Positions 54,175 to 63,117 are shown, counted from the stretch's first letter. The stretch: DNA of 64,000 nt from an uncultured Lachnospiraceae bacterium (GCA_947577185.1 CANPUE010000010.1:34705-98704); one strand, 5' to 3'. The notes: generated from the sequence alone by a model not told the origin. Translations and numbers: made by a program.

Positions 54175-55359
54175 TTAATCTCTCTCTACGATCGTCGCAC
54201 ATCCCATGCCGCCGCCGATACACAATGTAGCAAGACCTTTCTTTGCATCACGTTTCTGCATCTCGTGAAGCAGTGTTACAAGGATACGGCATCCGGAAGC
54301 GCCTACAGGATGTCCTAAAGCGATCGCGCCGCCGTTTACATTAAGCACGTCATTGCTGAATCCGAGATCCTTCTGTACTGCAAGTGACTGTGCCGCAAAA
54401 GCTTCGTTTGCTTCGATCAGGTCGAAATCATCAATCTTCATGCCGGCTTTTTCCATTGCCTTGCGGGTAGCAGGAACAGGACCAACACCCATGATGGACG
54501 GATCTACACCGCCGAGTGCGCCCGCAACAAATGTTGCCATCGGTTTTACACCCAGTTCTTTGGCTTTCTCTTCACTCATAACTACGATCGCCGCAGCGCC
54601 GTCATTGATACCGGAAGCATTTGCTGCCGTTACAATACCGCCATCCGGCTTAAACGCAGGACGCAGTTTGGAAATGCTCTCTGCGGTAACGCCTGCACGC
54701 GGGCCTTCGTCCGTATCTACGATAACCGTTTCTTTTTTCTTCTTCACTTCAACCGGAACGATCTCATCTTTGAATCTGCCCTCTGCTCTGGCCTTCTCGC
54801 ATTTCTGCTGTGACCATGCTGCAAACTCATCTAACTGCTCTCTTGTCAGGCCGTATTGTTCTGCAACGTTCTCTGCCGTGATACCCATATGGTAGTTATT
54901 GAAAACATCCCACAATGCATCGTTGACCATCGTATCAACAAGCGTTGCGTTGTTCATTCTGTAGCCGTAACGTCCCTGCATCGCAGCATAAGGAGCCATG
55001 GACATATTTTCCATACCGCCCGCTACAACGATATCCGCATCGCCTGCAATGATCATCTGTGCAGCCATATTAACACAGTTCAGACCGGAACCGCATACAA
55101 CATTCACGGTAACTGCAGGCGTGGTAACCGGCAGACCTGCCTTGATTGAAGCCTGACGTGCCACATTCTGTCCTAATCCCGCCTGGATAACACATCCCAT
55201 ATATACGTGGTCTACAGCATCAGCAGGAACTCCTGCTCTGCTTAATGCTTCCTTAATAACAATAGAACCAAGAACCGGTGCAGGAGTCGTACTGAGTGCT
55301 CCGCCCATAGTACCGATTGCCGTACGGCATGCGCCTGCTAAAACAACTTTTTTCGCCAT
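54175..55359 (-). CDS. thlA: Acetyl-CoA acetyltransferase (thiolase)
   Basis: 394 aa from the ATG at 55359 (GGAGG, 8-base spacing). The acyl-accepting Cys is in [12 protein letters not shown]. The His is in [15 protein letters not shown]. The second Cys is in [12 protein letters not shown]. It condenses two acetyl-CoA to acetoacetyl-CoA, the first step of the operon. It is the first gene, with its own sigma-A promoter. Confidence 0.97.
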   Translation of the reverse strand: MAKKVVLAGACRTAIGTMGGALSTTPAPVLGSIVIKEALSRAGVPADAVDHVYMGCVIQAGLGQNVARQASIKAGLPVTTPAVTVNVVCGSGLNCVNMAAQMIIAGDADIVVAGGMENMSMAPYAAMQGRYGYRMNNATLVDTMVNDALWDVFNNYHMGITAENVAEQYGLTREQLDEFAAWSQQKCEKARAEGRFKDEIVPVEVKKKKETVIVDTDEGPRAGVTAESISKLRPAFKPDGGIVTAANASGINDGAAAIVVMSEEKAKELGVKPMATFVAGALGGVDPSIMGVGPVPATRKAMEKAGMKIDDFDLIEANEAFAAQSLAVQKDLGFSNDVLNVNGGAIALGHPVGASGCRILVTLLHEMQKRDAKKGLATLCIGGGMGCATIVERD

Positions 55360-55440
55360 TTTTCTTTCCTCCATTTTGATCAGAATCTTTTTTCTGGTTG
55401 CACAATGATTGTTATTTTTTTATCATTATTTGCTGCACCT

Positions 55441-55469
55441 ATTGTACCATAGCAGAGGCGATTTTGCAA
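55441..55469 (-). promoter_or_regulatory. Sigma-A promoter of the thlA operon
   Basis: On the minus strand, TTGCAA (55464-55469) and TACAAT (55441-55446) with a 17-base spacer, about 80 bases before the thlA start. Between it and 55747 I see no gene that I can support. Confidence 0.8.
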
Positions 55470-55747
55470 TGACGTTTCTTACTTATTTCGTTGAGAGTCA
55501 CTGTCTTTCCATGACTTACCACAGCCGGGCCCTGACTTCTTCATCTCCACCCCTGAAATCGTGAAAAAAATCTCTGACCATGACGCCAGGCAGCGGCGGC
55601 GTGCGCATTCGGAATCGTCCTCGCATATACGCCGGGGCCAGCCAGCTTTATTTTTTTACGCCTGCCTTATATTTTGTGATAAGAAGACACCGGCCGCACA
55701 GCCTGCACACCGGAAATTTACTGTCGTTATAACAATTTCCTGACAGA

Positions 55748-55779
55748 TAAAAAAAGTGAGCCAACCGGTGTCAGCTCAC
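55748..55779 (-). terminator. Intrinsic terminator after the acylation cluster
   Basis: The stem GTGAGC/GCTCAC (55756-55761 and 55774-55779) is followed on the minus strand by seven T. It overlaps the last codons of the HTH remnant. Confidence 0.8.
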
Positions 55780-55908
55780 ATTTGTTTTTTGTCTGATGAT
55801 ACGCTGTATGCTTTTATCGGACAGATCGTATTTCTGTGCCAGTTCATGAACCGTCATACCGGACAGATCGTCCTGGCAAATCCGATCATTTCTGTTTTGC
55901 AGTTCAAT
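55771..55908 (-). pseudogene. Remnant of a small helix-turn-helix protein (CD3324/Mor-like C-terminus)
   Basis: A 45-codon frame without a start codon begins after an in-frame TGA. It contains GMTVHELAQKYDLSDKSIQR, which matches the C-terminal HTH of the small CD3324-type DNA-binding family. The N-terminal beta-rich half is missing; upstream is the end of the DHHW gene. It looks like a decayed gene whose 3' end survives. Confidence 0.55.
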
Positions 55909-55984
55909 TCATATTTTCAGGAATTGCACCGGCTATGACAGACATAACATATCGTTTCCTATCCTGAAATTCCCTTCCCGTATT

Positions 55985-57136
55985 TTAATAGATTCCCCCG
56001 ATCCCCAGATCCGTATCGAGTGTGTTCATATTATAGAGAAGAAGAACATCTGTGACACTGGGGTTTTCATTGAGAAAAGCGGACGGTCCTCCTTTATAAT
56101 ATCTTGTGTCAAACACATAGACCTTCCGGAAATGGTTTACCAAAAAAGGCACCATACAGTTTGCATAGCTGTCTTTGATCACCACGAGTTCTCTATCAGA
56201 ATCCGCCGTCTCGTTTGTGATCTCGATAAACGGGTGGATATTATTCAGAAAAAAGGAATATTGATCTTTCTTTTCCAGATACTCGTAATTGTAGAGTGAG
56301 TCTGACGTTTCTTTCGTGTCCTGATAAAAAACAGTCAGTTTATTCGCCGGATTTTCAAATATTGTAATGGTATCCTCCGCCAGCTTTGCATCATTTAATT
56401 TTGAGTAAATAGTTCCCCTGAAATCATCGGATACTGCTTTGATCTCAAACTGCTCCACCGGCACGGGCGCAATGCCATTGGCCTCACAATATGCCTCATA
56501 TGCGGCATATGCCCCGTAAGTTGTCCAGTGATGATCCGTCTTATAAAACAGGCCGTGATCCTCTTTCCGTTTCATCAGATCCTCATAGCAGTCAACCAGT
56601 AAGATACCAGTGTCTCCCAGCCGCCCGTAAATCTCTTCCCTTGTCTGCATCTGGCTTTCTACCGGGGCAAGTGCCGGAAGTTTTTCGCTGTATACCGTGA
56701 CGGCCGTAGGCACCAGCAGGAGACTGATGTTCGCCTGTTCCACGCTCTGCGCGAATTTCGTGAACTGTCCGACGATTTTGTCCGTGTTCTGCGGCGCCTG
56801 GTATTCCTCAATCAGATAGTCATCCGCACCGATATAGACTCCGTTTATCTGTCTTTTTCCGAGTGCAATCTCCGTCTCCGCCTTTACGCCCATAAAGACA
56901 TCCCGAAACGGAAAGTGATCCGTCAGGTAATCCTGAATCCCTTCGGTGTATTTTCCTTCCCGCAGACTCTCGAAAGAAAACTCCGGAAACTGTTTCAGGT
57001 ATCTGTTTTCCCCCTCGGAAAAATCCTGCTTCTTCATCAGTGCAAAAAGACACACGAACAACAGGATCATCCCTGCCGTTACAACGACAGTCGCAGATTT
57101 TATTTTATTGTCAAAAGCCACGTCTTTGTTCCTCAT
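55985..57136 (-). CDS. DHHW-family (AlgJ/AlgX-like) protein
   Basis: 383 aa. One N-terminal helix (ATVVVTAGMILLFVCLFALM) tethers an extracytoplasmic SGNH-like domain. The family motif is in LFYKTDHHWTTYGAYAAY, with a Ser-containing VVIKDSYANCMVPFL block later. Such proteins act with MBOAT proteins in O-acetylating surface polysaccharides. It lies 36 bases downstream of the MBOAT gene and is last in the cluster. Confidence 0.9.
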   Translation of the reverse strand: MRNKDVAFDNKIKSATVVVTAGMILLFVCLFALMKKQDFSEGENRYLKQFPEFSFESLREGKYTEGIQDYLTDHFPFRDVFMGVKAETEIALGKRQINGVYIGADDYLIEEYQAPQNTDKIVGQFTKFAQSVEQANISLLLVPTAVTVYSEKLPALAPVESQMQTREEIYGRLGDTGILLVDCYEDLMKRKEDHGLFYKTDHHWTTYGAYAAYEAYCEANGIAPVPVEQFEIKAVSDDFRGTIYSKLNDAKLAEDTITIFENPANKLTVFYQDTKETSDSLYNYEYLEKKDQYSFFLNNIHPFIEITNETADSDRELVVIKDSYANCMVPFLVNHFRKVYVFDTRYYKGGPSAFLNENPSVTDVLLLYNMNTLDTDLGIGGIY

Positions 57137-57172
57137 TGTACCAAAGCCCCTTCCTTTCCCTGCAGATCGGCG

Positions 57173-58588
57173 TTAAAACCGGAAATACAAAAACGGATTG
57201 TACGTGTCGTTCACAAGATAAGCAGTTGTGAGGAAAAACAGCACTGCATAGGAAACTGCCCCGGCCGCCGACAGAATCATTCTGCCCGTCTGCGGCAGAC
57301 GCTCCGCCTTTTTTTGCAGATACGGATAAAGCGGAAATGCCAGAAGCACTGCCGCTGACAAAACAACGGCATAATTTTTCAGATACCACAAAACATCTGT
57401 CCCTGTCAGGCTGTTTCCAGCCATTCCGAACATGGACGACATGTAAAGTCCCATCTGCCCCATATCATCAAACACAAAAATCACAAAACCAAATACGACG
57501 ATAAATACCGCATAAAAATGCTGCAACAGGGACGGCAGTCTGGAAAGCCTGTCTTTTATAATATATTTTTCAAATGCAAGCAGAACACCGTAATAGAGTC
57601 CCCACAGAATAAAATTCCAGGCAGCGCCATGCCACATTCCGGTCAGAAACCAGACAATAAAAATATTGCGCAGATGTTTCAAGATACCCGCACGATTTCC
57701 CCCAAGGGGAATATACACATAATCCCGGAACCACGTGGAAAGAGAAATGTGCCACCGACGCCAGAAGTCCGTGACAGATACCGACGATAGCGGATAGCGG
57801 AAGTTCTCGGGAAAGTGAAATCCGAGCATCTGCCCCATCCCGATTGCCATGTCACTGTACGCACTGAAATCAAAATACAACTGCAAGGTAAAGCAGACAG
57901 CGCCCAGCCAGGCACAGGCGACGGAAATTCCTCCCGCCTGCGCGGCACGTATCATTTCCCACAGTTCACCGACATTGTTGGCGATCAGCACTTTTTTAAA
58001 CAGTCCCTGCAGGAATCGCAGAGAGCCCTGCACAAAATCGTGCCATGATATCGCTCTCCGATGCAGTTCTTCCATTACCACAGAAAAACGAATAATCGGT
58101 CCCGCAATCAGCTGAGGAAACATGGAGACATATGTCAGATAGGTAAAATAGTTTTTCTCCACTTTCACCTTCCGCTTATATAAATCGATACTATAACTCA
58201 TCGTCTGGAACGTAAAGAAACTGATACCGACGGGAAGCCTGAGCCCCATCGGTTCGATAGACAGACGGAACAGATCATTGCATATCCCAATGATAAAGTC
58301 CGCATATTTAAAAAATCCCAGCATGAATAGATTGATTGTCACAGAACAGCACAGGAAGAATATCCTGGTTTTCTTTTTTCTCCCATATCGTTCCATGAGG
58401 CGGCCGTTCGTATAATCAACCGCCGTCGCGAACAACATCAGGAAAATATAGACCGGCTCTCCCCATGCGTAGAAAATAAGACTGAATATCAGTAAAATAT
58501 AATTTTTTACCCGAAATGGCACAACGTAATAGAGAAGCAGGCACGCCGGAAGAAAGAAAAATAAAAAAGGTATACTGCTGAAAACCAT
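57173..58588 (-). CDS. MBOAT O-acyltransferase (AlgI/DltB-like)
   Basis: 471 aa with about 10-12 membrane helices. Landmarks: VGISFFTFQTMSYSIDLYK, YFDFSAYSDMAIGMGQMLGF, FRYPLSSVSVTDFWRRWHISLSTWFRDYVYIPLGG (split here only as family blocks), and the catalytic His in GMWHGAAWNFILWG. It moves acyl groups across the membrane for surface glycan acetylation. AGGAG precedes the ATG, 13 bases after the lipoprotein gene ends. Confidence 0.95.
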   Translation of the reverse strand: MVFSSIPFLFFFLPACLLLYYVVPFRVKNYILLIFSLIFYAWGEPVYIFLMLFATAVDYTNGRLMERYGRKKKTRIFFLCCSVTINLFMLGFFKYADFIIGICNDLFRLSIEPMGLRLPVGISFFTFQTMSYSIDLYKRKVKVEKNYFTYLTYVSMFPQLIAGPIIRFSVVMEELHRRAISWHDFVQGSLRFLQGLFKKVLIANNVGELWEMIRAAQAGGISVACAWLGAVCFTLQLYFDFSAYSDMAIGMGQMLGFHFPENFRYPLSSVSVTDFWRRWHISLSTWFRDYVYIPLGGNRAGILKHLRNIFIVWFLTGMWHGAAWNFILWGLYYGVLLAFEKYIIKDRLSRLPSLLQHFYAVFIVVFGFVIFVFDDMGQMGLYMSSMFGMAGNSLTGTDVLWYLKNYAVVLSAAVLLAFPLYPYLQKKAERLPQTGRMILSAAGAVSYAVLFFLTTAYLVNDTYNPFLYFRF

Positions 58589-58601
58589 GTTCTTTCTCCT
58601 G

Positions 58602-59165
58602 CTACTTTAATGCCGATGCTATGACAGATTCAATATCGCTCTTGTCTTCGGAAATCACCAGATAGACATAAAGTCCGTTCGTCTTCACCGCACTGTCCGT
58701 CACGATATCATATTGTTCGGGGATGTAATCCTGCATTTCTGCCGCTTTCTGATTCAGCACAGTATTGAGGGCTGTCTCAACCCGGCCTGCCGCCTCCGCA
58801 TCTTTGGCCTTCATCATGATCACACAGGAAGCCAGCGTTGCATCTTCCGCTTCGGCAAACACATACTCTTCCAGATCAGCCGGGTCAATCCCGTAATAGT
58901 TGGAGATATAATCGTCATCCCCTTCTACCATCGAAGGGAGCGTGACAGCCTCTCCCACAGAATCATATACCGACCGCAGATCTGCCGCCGGCTCATTTTG
59001 TACTTCCGTATCAGCCGTACCCGATTCCTGTATTTGCGTTTCTGAACTCTGCACAGGCTCCTGTCCTGCCGTATCCGCATCTTTTGCACCACAGCCTGCA
59101 AGGCATACAGCCGCAGCAAACAGAATGCCTGCTTTATTCCAGTTCTTTTGATATCTCTTGTTCAT
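58602..59165 (-). CDS. DUF4358-type lipoprotein
   Basis: 187 aa. A signal peptide ends in the lipobox CLAGC, followed by a Gln/Glu/Thr linker. The domain from about residue 70 has YGIDPADLEEYVFAEAED and SCVIMMKAKDAEAAGRV, which fit DUF4358. It lies between the SGNH hydrolase and MBOAT genes, a repeated arrangement in Lachnospiraceae. The role is unknown; probably an accessory of surface acylation. Confidence 0.85.
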   Translation of the reverse strand: MNKRYQKNWNKAGILFAAAVCLAGCGAKDADTAGQEPVQSSETQIQESGTADTEVQNEPAADLRSVYDSVGEAVTLPSMVEGDDDYISNYYGIDPADLEEYVFAEAEDATLASCVIMMKAKDAEAAGRVETALNTVLNQKAAEMQDYIPEQYDIVTDSAVKTNGLYVYLVISEDKSDIESVIASALK

Positions 59166-59277
59166 TTCTGATCATTTCCTTCTTAATCCAATATTTTTCT
59201 CTTCTATTTTTTTAATCCTGTATCTTTTTTAATCCTGTATTTTAATACTTTATGACAAATTATTTATAAAATATACA

Positions 59278-60498
59278 CTATTGGGCATTCTGCGCTGTTC
59301 CGTCCTCTGCCGGATCCGAAGTCTCATGGTTATTATCCGCATTATCCTGACTGTTATTACCGTCACTTTCTGCCGGATCCGTACCGTCATCATCCGCTGG
59401 CAGTTCAATGTTCAGCCAGTCTGCCACATACTGCCGCAGCACCGCTGTCCACACGTCATAAGCCGCCGGATTCTGGTGAAGAAATCCGTCACTGCAATAC
59501 TCCGCCATCAGATTTCCCTCTTTGTCTTCAAGCGCAGGAGCCAGATCGACATAACCCCATCCGTTTTCTTCTGCCATTTCCTGAAGCTTTTTGTTATAGG
59601 CACGGATCTCATCGTTATTTAATCTGCCTTTTCCCTGCCCTTTTAATGTATACGTCATGCTGATAATATGTATCTGGACATCCGGTGATTCCGCCAGAAT
59701 ATTATCAATTACCTCTTTGTAACACTCTATCGTCTTATCATCGATGTTCAAATCGTTTAAGCCAAAACATAAAAAAACATTGCCCACATCCATCATGGAA
59801 ATTGATTCCCAGATCGGACGCTGCTGTCCCTGAAATACCGGATGAACACTCTTTTCGCTGACCGGCCACAGCGCATTGTGCGCCGAAAAACTGCCTGCCG
59901 CAAGAAAATCAATATCACGCAGTGCCATATCCTCGCTCTTTCTGCAATAATTGCGGTATCCAAGAACGATGGAATCGCCAATGAGCACACTGTCGCCTAA
60001 ATAGGCGTTTATTTTCTCTTCTTCCGGTGAATGAGAGTCTCCCTCCGTTTCGGTATCCTGCTCCTTTACGGATTCTGTCTTCTCTCCGCCCCCGGGTTCT
60101 TCTGCCTGTTTTTCGCCTGCAGGCTCATCTTTTCCTGTCTGTTCTTTTTGTGTTTTTCCCTTCTCCTGCGTATCTTTTTCCTGTTCCGGCGCCTGGTCAG
60201 GTGCTGCTTCCGTATCTTCCGGTGTCTGGCTTACCTCTTTCGTGCCTGAAGACACCGTACTGCCTGTTGATGCAGTATCTGAGGCCTCTGCATTCTCCTG
60301 CGCCGCTTTTACATCCAGCACCTGCGGCCCTGCTTCCGTCGCAGCTGCCGATGCTTCCATGATCTCACCCACATCCGCCACAATATCTGTTTCCGCATTC
60401 GCCGTAACCGGCCTGTTTTTCATAATCATTACGCCGGTCCCAATGATTGTGACCGCCGCCAGCCCTCCTACAACCGTTATGCCTACACTTTTTTTCAC
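59278..60498 (-). CDS. Membrane-anchored SGNH/GDSL hydrolase
   Basis: 406 aa from a GTG at 60498 (AGGAG, 7-base spacing); the frame is open to 60531. One N-terminal helix (VGITVVGGLAAVTIIGTGVMI) is followed by about 120 residues rich in Glu, Lys, Gln and Thr, a linker through the cell wall. Catalytic blocks: Ser in LIGDSIVLGYRN, Asn in CFGLNDLN, and Asp/His in SDGFLHQNPAAY. The C-terminal tail is rich in Asp/Asn. It likely removes or places O-acetyl groups on surface glycans together with the next three genes. Confidence 0.88.
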   Translation of the reverse strand: MKKSVGITVVGGLAAVTIIGTGVMIMKNRPVTANAETDIVADVGEIMEASAAATEAGPQVLDVKAAQENAEASDTASTGSTVSSGTKEVSQTPEDTEAAPDQAPEQEKDTQEKGKTQKEQTGKDEPAGEKQAEEPGGGEKTESVKEQDTETEGDSHSPEEEKINAYLGDSVLIGDSIVLGYRNYCRKSEDMALRDIDFLAAGSFSAHNALWPVSEKSVHPVFQGQQRPIWESISMMDVGNVFLCFGLNDLNIDDKTIECYKEVIDNILAESPDVQIHIISMTYTLKGQGKGRLNNDEIRAYNKKLQEMAEENGWGYVDLAPALEDKEGNLMAEYCSDGFLHQNPAAYDVWTAVLRQYVADWLNIELPADDDGTDPAESDGNNSQDNADNNHETSDPAEDGTAQNAQ

Positions 60499-60723
60499 AT
60501 TGATTCTCCTGCCCCTCCGGCATATATGCATATTTTATCCCTGTTTAATAATACTCCCTGATCTGCCAAATTTGTCCGGCATTTTTCACTGTTTCGACAA
60601 ATCCAGCCTCTAATCATTATATGCAATTTATCCCGTCGTGACAATATGAAAAACAGGATTTTATAATTAATTTTCAAATTTAGTTATTGTTGGAAGTCAG
60701 CAGGCCTGTAAACCGTAACAAAA

Positions 60724-61203
60724 TTAATCGGAGCGTTTCTGTCCTGCCTCTTGTGCCGGCGGATCTTTCATCTGGTAAACCCGCCGCCATTCCTTCGTCT
60801 TTTCTTCCTTCTTCGTCTCACTGCGGTTGCGGTATAAAAATTTTGTCAATTCATAGCAGTCTATCCAGATCTCATTATCGCTGTCTTTTTGGGATTCGTC
60901 AAAAATAAGCTGAAGTCCCCAGTGCAGATGAACAACCTCGATGTTGTTCACATTCTCTTTTTTGCTGTACCCGGTATGCCCCATATAACCGATAACATCT
61001 CCGGCCGTCACGATGCTTCCTTCTTTCAGATCCTTATTATAAGGGAAGTTCTGCCGCAGATGCGCATAGTAATAGTAGCGCTTCCCGTCAAAACTGCGAA
61101 TGCCGATGCGCCATCCACCATACTGGTTCCAGCCAAGCGCCTCCACATAGCCGGATTCTATAGCTATGATAGGCGTACCGATCTGAATAGTATATAGAAT
61201 CAT
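60724..61203 (-). pseudogene. M23 metallopeptidase lacking its N-terminal half
   Basis: 159 codons with the core of a LytM/M23 domain: IIAIESGYVEALGWNQYGG, YYYYAHLRQNF, GDVIGYMGHTGYS and the metal motif VVHLHWGLQ. The first zinc-binding element (H-x-x-x-D) and any signal peptide are absent. The frame begins at MILYTIQIGTP, right after an unrelated A/T-rich segment and a terminator. It is therefore probably a truncated, inactive remnant at the prophage boundary. Confidence 0.7.
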
Positions 61204-61274
61204 TATCTTTCTATAATATTACGTGTATAGGCTCCTGGCATTTCCACGTTCCTTCGTATGGAAATTTCAACGAA

Positions 61275-61301
61275 AAAGAGCGGTGGCAAGTTCCGCTCTT
61301 T
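61275..61301 (-). terminator. Intrinsic terminator of the 48-aa gene
   Basis: A 9-bp stem AAAGAGCGG/CCGCTCTTT (61275-61283 and 61293-61301), 9-base loop, followed on the minus strand by T5. Confidence 0.85.
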
Positions 61302-61307
61302 GATTGA

Positions 61308-61454
61308 CTATTCTGTCTTTTCTTTTCCGCTCTGATTCTCAATCAGCTTTTGTACTTTCTTCTTTGCTTCCTCCAAGTCTTTGCACCCATCCAATATCAT
61401 GTCTACCATTTCAAGAATTGTTTTGAATTGTTTATCTGTCATAACCTCTACCAT
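61308..61454 (-). CDS. 48-aa helical protein with its own operator-bearing promoter
   Basis: Start ATG at 61454 with GGAGG 7 bases upstream; an earlier in-frame ATG at 61490 lies before that site. The peptide is charged and helical (TILEMVDMILDGCKDLEEAKKKV). No known family. Its promoter (61505-61533) carries the same palindrome as the promoter of the AbrB-like gene upstream, and a strong terminator follows directly. It may be the partner of the AbrB-like protein. Confidence 0.6.
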   Translation of the reverse strand: MVEVMTDKQFKTILEMVDMILDGCKDLEEAKKKVQKLIENQSGKEKTE

Positions 61455-61504
61455 ATCCTTTCCTCCATTCTTTGTCAGATTTACTTGCATTATCTGATAA
61501 TATC

Positions 61505-61533
61505 ATTATACCAAAATTGGTTACCAATTTCAA
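61505..61533 (-). promoter_or_regulatory. Promoter of the 48-aa gene with operator in the spacer
   Basis: On the minus strand, TTGAAA (61528-61533) and TATAAT (61505-61510) with a 17-base spacer. The palindrome AATTGGTTACCAATT (61515-61529, 7-bp arms) lies across the spacer. Confidence 0.8.
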
Positions 61534-61538
61534 GCATT

Positions 61539-61712
61539 TCATTTCTTTTCTATGATTATTTTTCCATCCTCAAAAGAAACTAACACACTTTTATCTTCCT
61601 GCGTTACCCCTAATTCCTTTACCATTTCTGCCGGAAGGCTGATTTTATAATTGACCGAATTTTTCCCGGCAGTTCCTCCCGCTTTTCCCATAATTATATT
61701 TCTCTCTACCAT
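61539..61712 (-). CDS. AbrB/SpoVT-type swapped-hairpin DNA-binding protein
   Basis: 57 aa from the ATG at 61712 (AGGAGG, 7-base spacing). The segment NSVNYKISLPAEMVKELGVTQEDKSVLVSFEDGKIII has the AbrB/MazE fold: strand, P-x-x-x-x-x-x-L-G-x, strands (shown only to indicate the motif spacing). It most likely binds the TTGGTTACC sites found in its own promoter and in that of the 48-aa gene. It could be a prophage regulator or an antitoxin-like protein. No toxin gene of MazF type is adjacent. Confidence 0.8.
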   Translation of the reverse strand: MVERNIIMGKAGGTAGKNSVNYKISLPAEMVKELGVTQEDKSVLVSFEDGKIIIEKK

Positions 61713-61729
61713 CTGCAATCCTCCTGCCA

Positions 61730-61774
61730 TTGGTTACCTACCCGTATCATAAAACAGTTGGTTACCAAATGCAA
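61730..61774 (-). promoter_or_regulatory. Promoter and operators of the AbrB-like gene
   Basis: On the minus strand, TTGCAT (61769-61774) and TATGAT (61746-61751), 17-base spacer. TTGGTTACCAA (61758-61768) occupies the spacer and a half site TTGGTTACC (61730-61738) lies just downstream near the ribosome binding site. Confidence 0.8.
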
Positions 61775-61807
61775 GAAAAATATCTTAAATTTTATAGAAA
61801 ACATTGG

Positions 61808-62683
61808 CTAAAATCTTGCTTTCACAGTCACTTTTTTGCCGTCATCCCGCGCCCAATACCTGTCAGGCCGGCTGTCGACATGCACGAATGTATTGTACTG
61901 GATAATCCCGTTAATGCCGATCGTCTGGGCATATTGTGCCACTTCCAGCGGCGTATGGCCTTTGACTGCGATATCAAATGCCTGCCCGGACATATGAAAG
62001 GACTTTGACGCGCCGCCCACCTTCTTATTATAGGCCGCTGTACGGTAAGCAGAATTGATTGTTACTGCCGCGCCGAAATAATCACGTATCGCCTGAAGCT
62101 TGTCCGTAACAAAGTCCACGTCGATCAGGATCTTGTCGGATCCATCTTTACAACGGAACTCTTTTACCTTAAAGTTTTTACTTATCTTTTTCTCACCGTC
62201 AGCTGCAAGGGAGTATTCCAGAATACCCCTGCGGCTTTGTCCTGCACCGCCTCCCGGCGCTTTACCGCATGGGGTCAGGAATAATTCTCTTTCCGCATTT
62301 CTGCGCCTGATCAGGCCGTTCAGTGTTTTTCCTCCTGCCTTGTTATACAGTAACATCTTATCGGCTATTACTTCCCTGCTCCGCTTCCCGCAGTCGGTAA
62401 GCTGGTCGATAGTTCCGATATTGTATGCAAAAGAAACCATTGCGTCAAATTCATTTTGGTTCCATTGGTACTGCGAATCGTATTTACTTACCTTTAATTC
62501 AAATTTAATCAGGTCTTCGCGAAGGAACATTTCTGCTGTTTCCTGTGTAACAGACATGCCCGGTTTCACATTCCCGGTATGCCCGTACCCGATCGTCCAC
62601 ACTCCCGCCGGACATTTATATGCGGCCAGCCTGCATCCCTCATATCTTTTAATTAAGTCAATCCCTTTTTGTGATGTTTTCAT
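61808..62683 (-). CDS. Bimodular phage endolysin: GH24 lysozyme plus M15 peptidase
   Basis: 291 aa. Residues 1-140 are a phage lysozyme: catalytic Glu15 in IKRYEGCRL, then Cys24 and Thr30 in CPAGVWTIGYGHT, fitting the E-8-(D/C)-5-T triad. NQNEFDAMVSFAYNIG and NGLIRRRNAERELF are GH24 signatures. Residues about 175-291 are an M15 (VanY/Ply-like) peptidase: INSAYRTAAYNKKVGG, the zinc ligands in SFHMSGQAFDI, and His in FVHVD. Together they cut both glycan and peptide of the wall. The gene follows the holin gene, separated by a hairpin. Confidence 0.95.
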   Translation of the reverse strand: MKTSQKGIDLIKRYEGCRLAAYKCPAGVWTIGYGHTGNVKPGMSVTQETAEMFLREDLIKFELKVSKYDSQYQWNQNEFDAMVSFAYNIGTIDQLTDCGKRSREVIADKMLLYNKAGGKTLNGLIRRRNAERELFLTPCGKAPGGGAGQSRRGILEYSLAADGEKKISKNFKVKEFRCKDGSDKILIDVDFVTDKLQAIRDYFGAAVTINSAYRTAAYNKKVGGASKSFHMSGQAFDIAVKGHTPLEVAQYAQTIGINGIIQYNTFVHVDSRPDRYWARDDGKKVTVKARF

Positions 62684-62741
62684 CCGATCATCTCCTGTCC
62701 TGCTTCAATTTCCGGAAATTTTGCTGATTTTTTCTGAATAA

Positions 62742-62771
62742 AAGAAAAGGCCCAGGCTGTTACCCCTGAGC
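62742..62771 (-). terminator. Hairpin between holin and endolysin genes
   Basis: GCCCAGG/CCTGAGC arms (62750-62756 and 62765-62771, one G-U, 8-base loop). On the minus strand CTTTTCTTTT follows. It could attenuate endolysin expression. Confidence 0.55.
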
Positions 62772-62792
62772 GCTTCTCCTGCTGATATGTTA

Positions 62793-63038
62793 TTACTGTC
62801 CGTCCCCGGCCGCCTCAGCCGGGGTATCCCCGGAAGTCTCGATATTGGCCGCATCCGTCAGCCCCTCGCCGATGATATAGGCAATCAGCGCCCCGCCAGA
62901 CATGATAAGCGCCGTCACCTGCACCGCGGTATTATCCGACACATTAAGCATCGTCATCAGGGGAGTTGCAAAACCTACAACCGCCGCCCAGAACTTCCTG
63001 CTTGTCAGTTTTCTTTTCCAGTTGATTTCTTTCATCAT
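62793..63038 (-). CDS. Phage holin (small, one to two helices)
   Basis: 81 aa. A basic start (MMKEINWKRKLTSRKFW) precedes two hydrophobic stretches, AAVVGFATPLMTMLNV and VQVTALIMSGGALIAYIIGEGL, and a hydrophilic tail. This is the phi-LC3/phage_holin_1-like layout seen just before endolysins in clostridial phages. It would make membrane lesions for endolysin release. Confidence 0.85.
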   Translation of the reverse strand: MMKEINWKRKLTSRKFWAAVVGFATPLMTMLNVSDNTAVQVTALIMSGGALIAYIIGEGLTDAANIETSGDTPAEAAGDGQ

Positions 63039-63117
63039 CTTTCCTTATCCTCCTATGTTTCTGTTATGTCTCTAAAGCCGTTACAGGCTCATGGAGCCTT
63101 TCAATTTGGTTGAACAG

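Noticed and set aside
55561..55743. 60-codon plus-strand frame between thlA and the acylation cluster
   Set aside because: No ribosome binding site, basic low-complexity composition, and no recognisable pattern.
62100..62741. 213-codon plus-strand frame
   Set aside because: It is antisense to the endolysin gene, whose two catalytic domains are intact.
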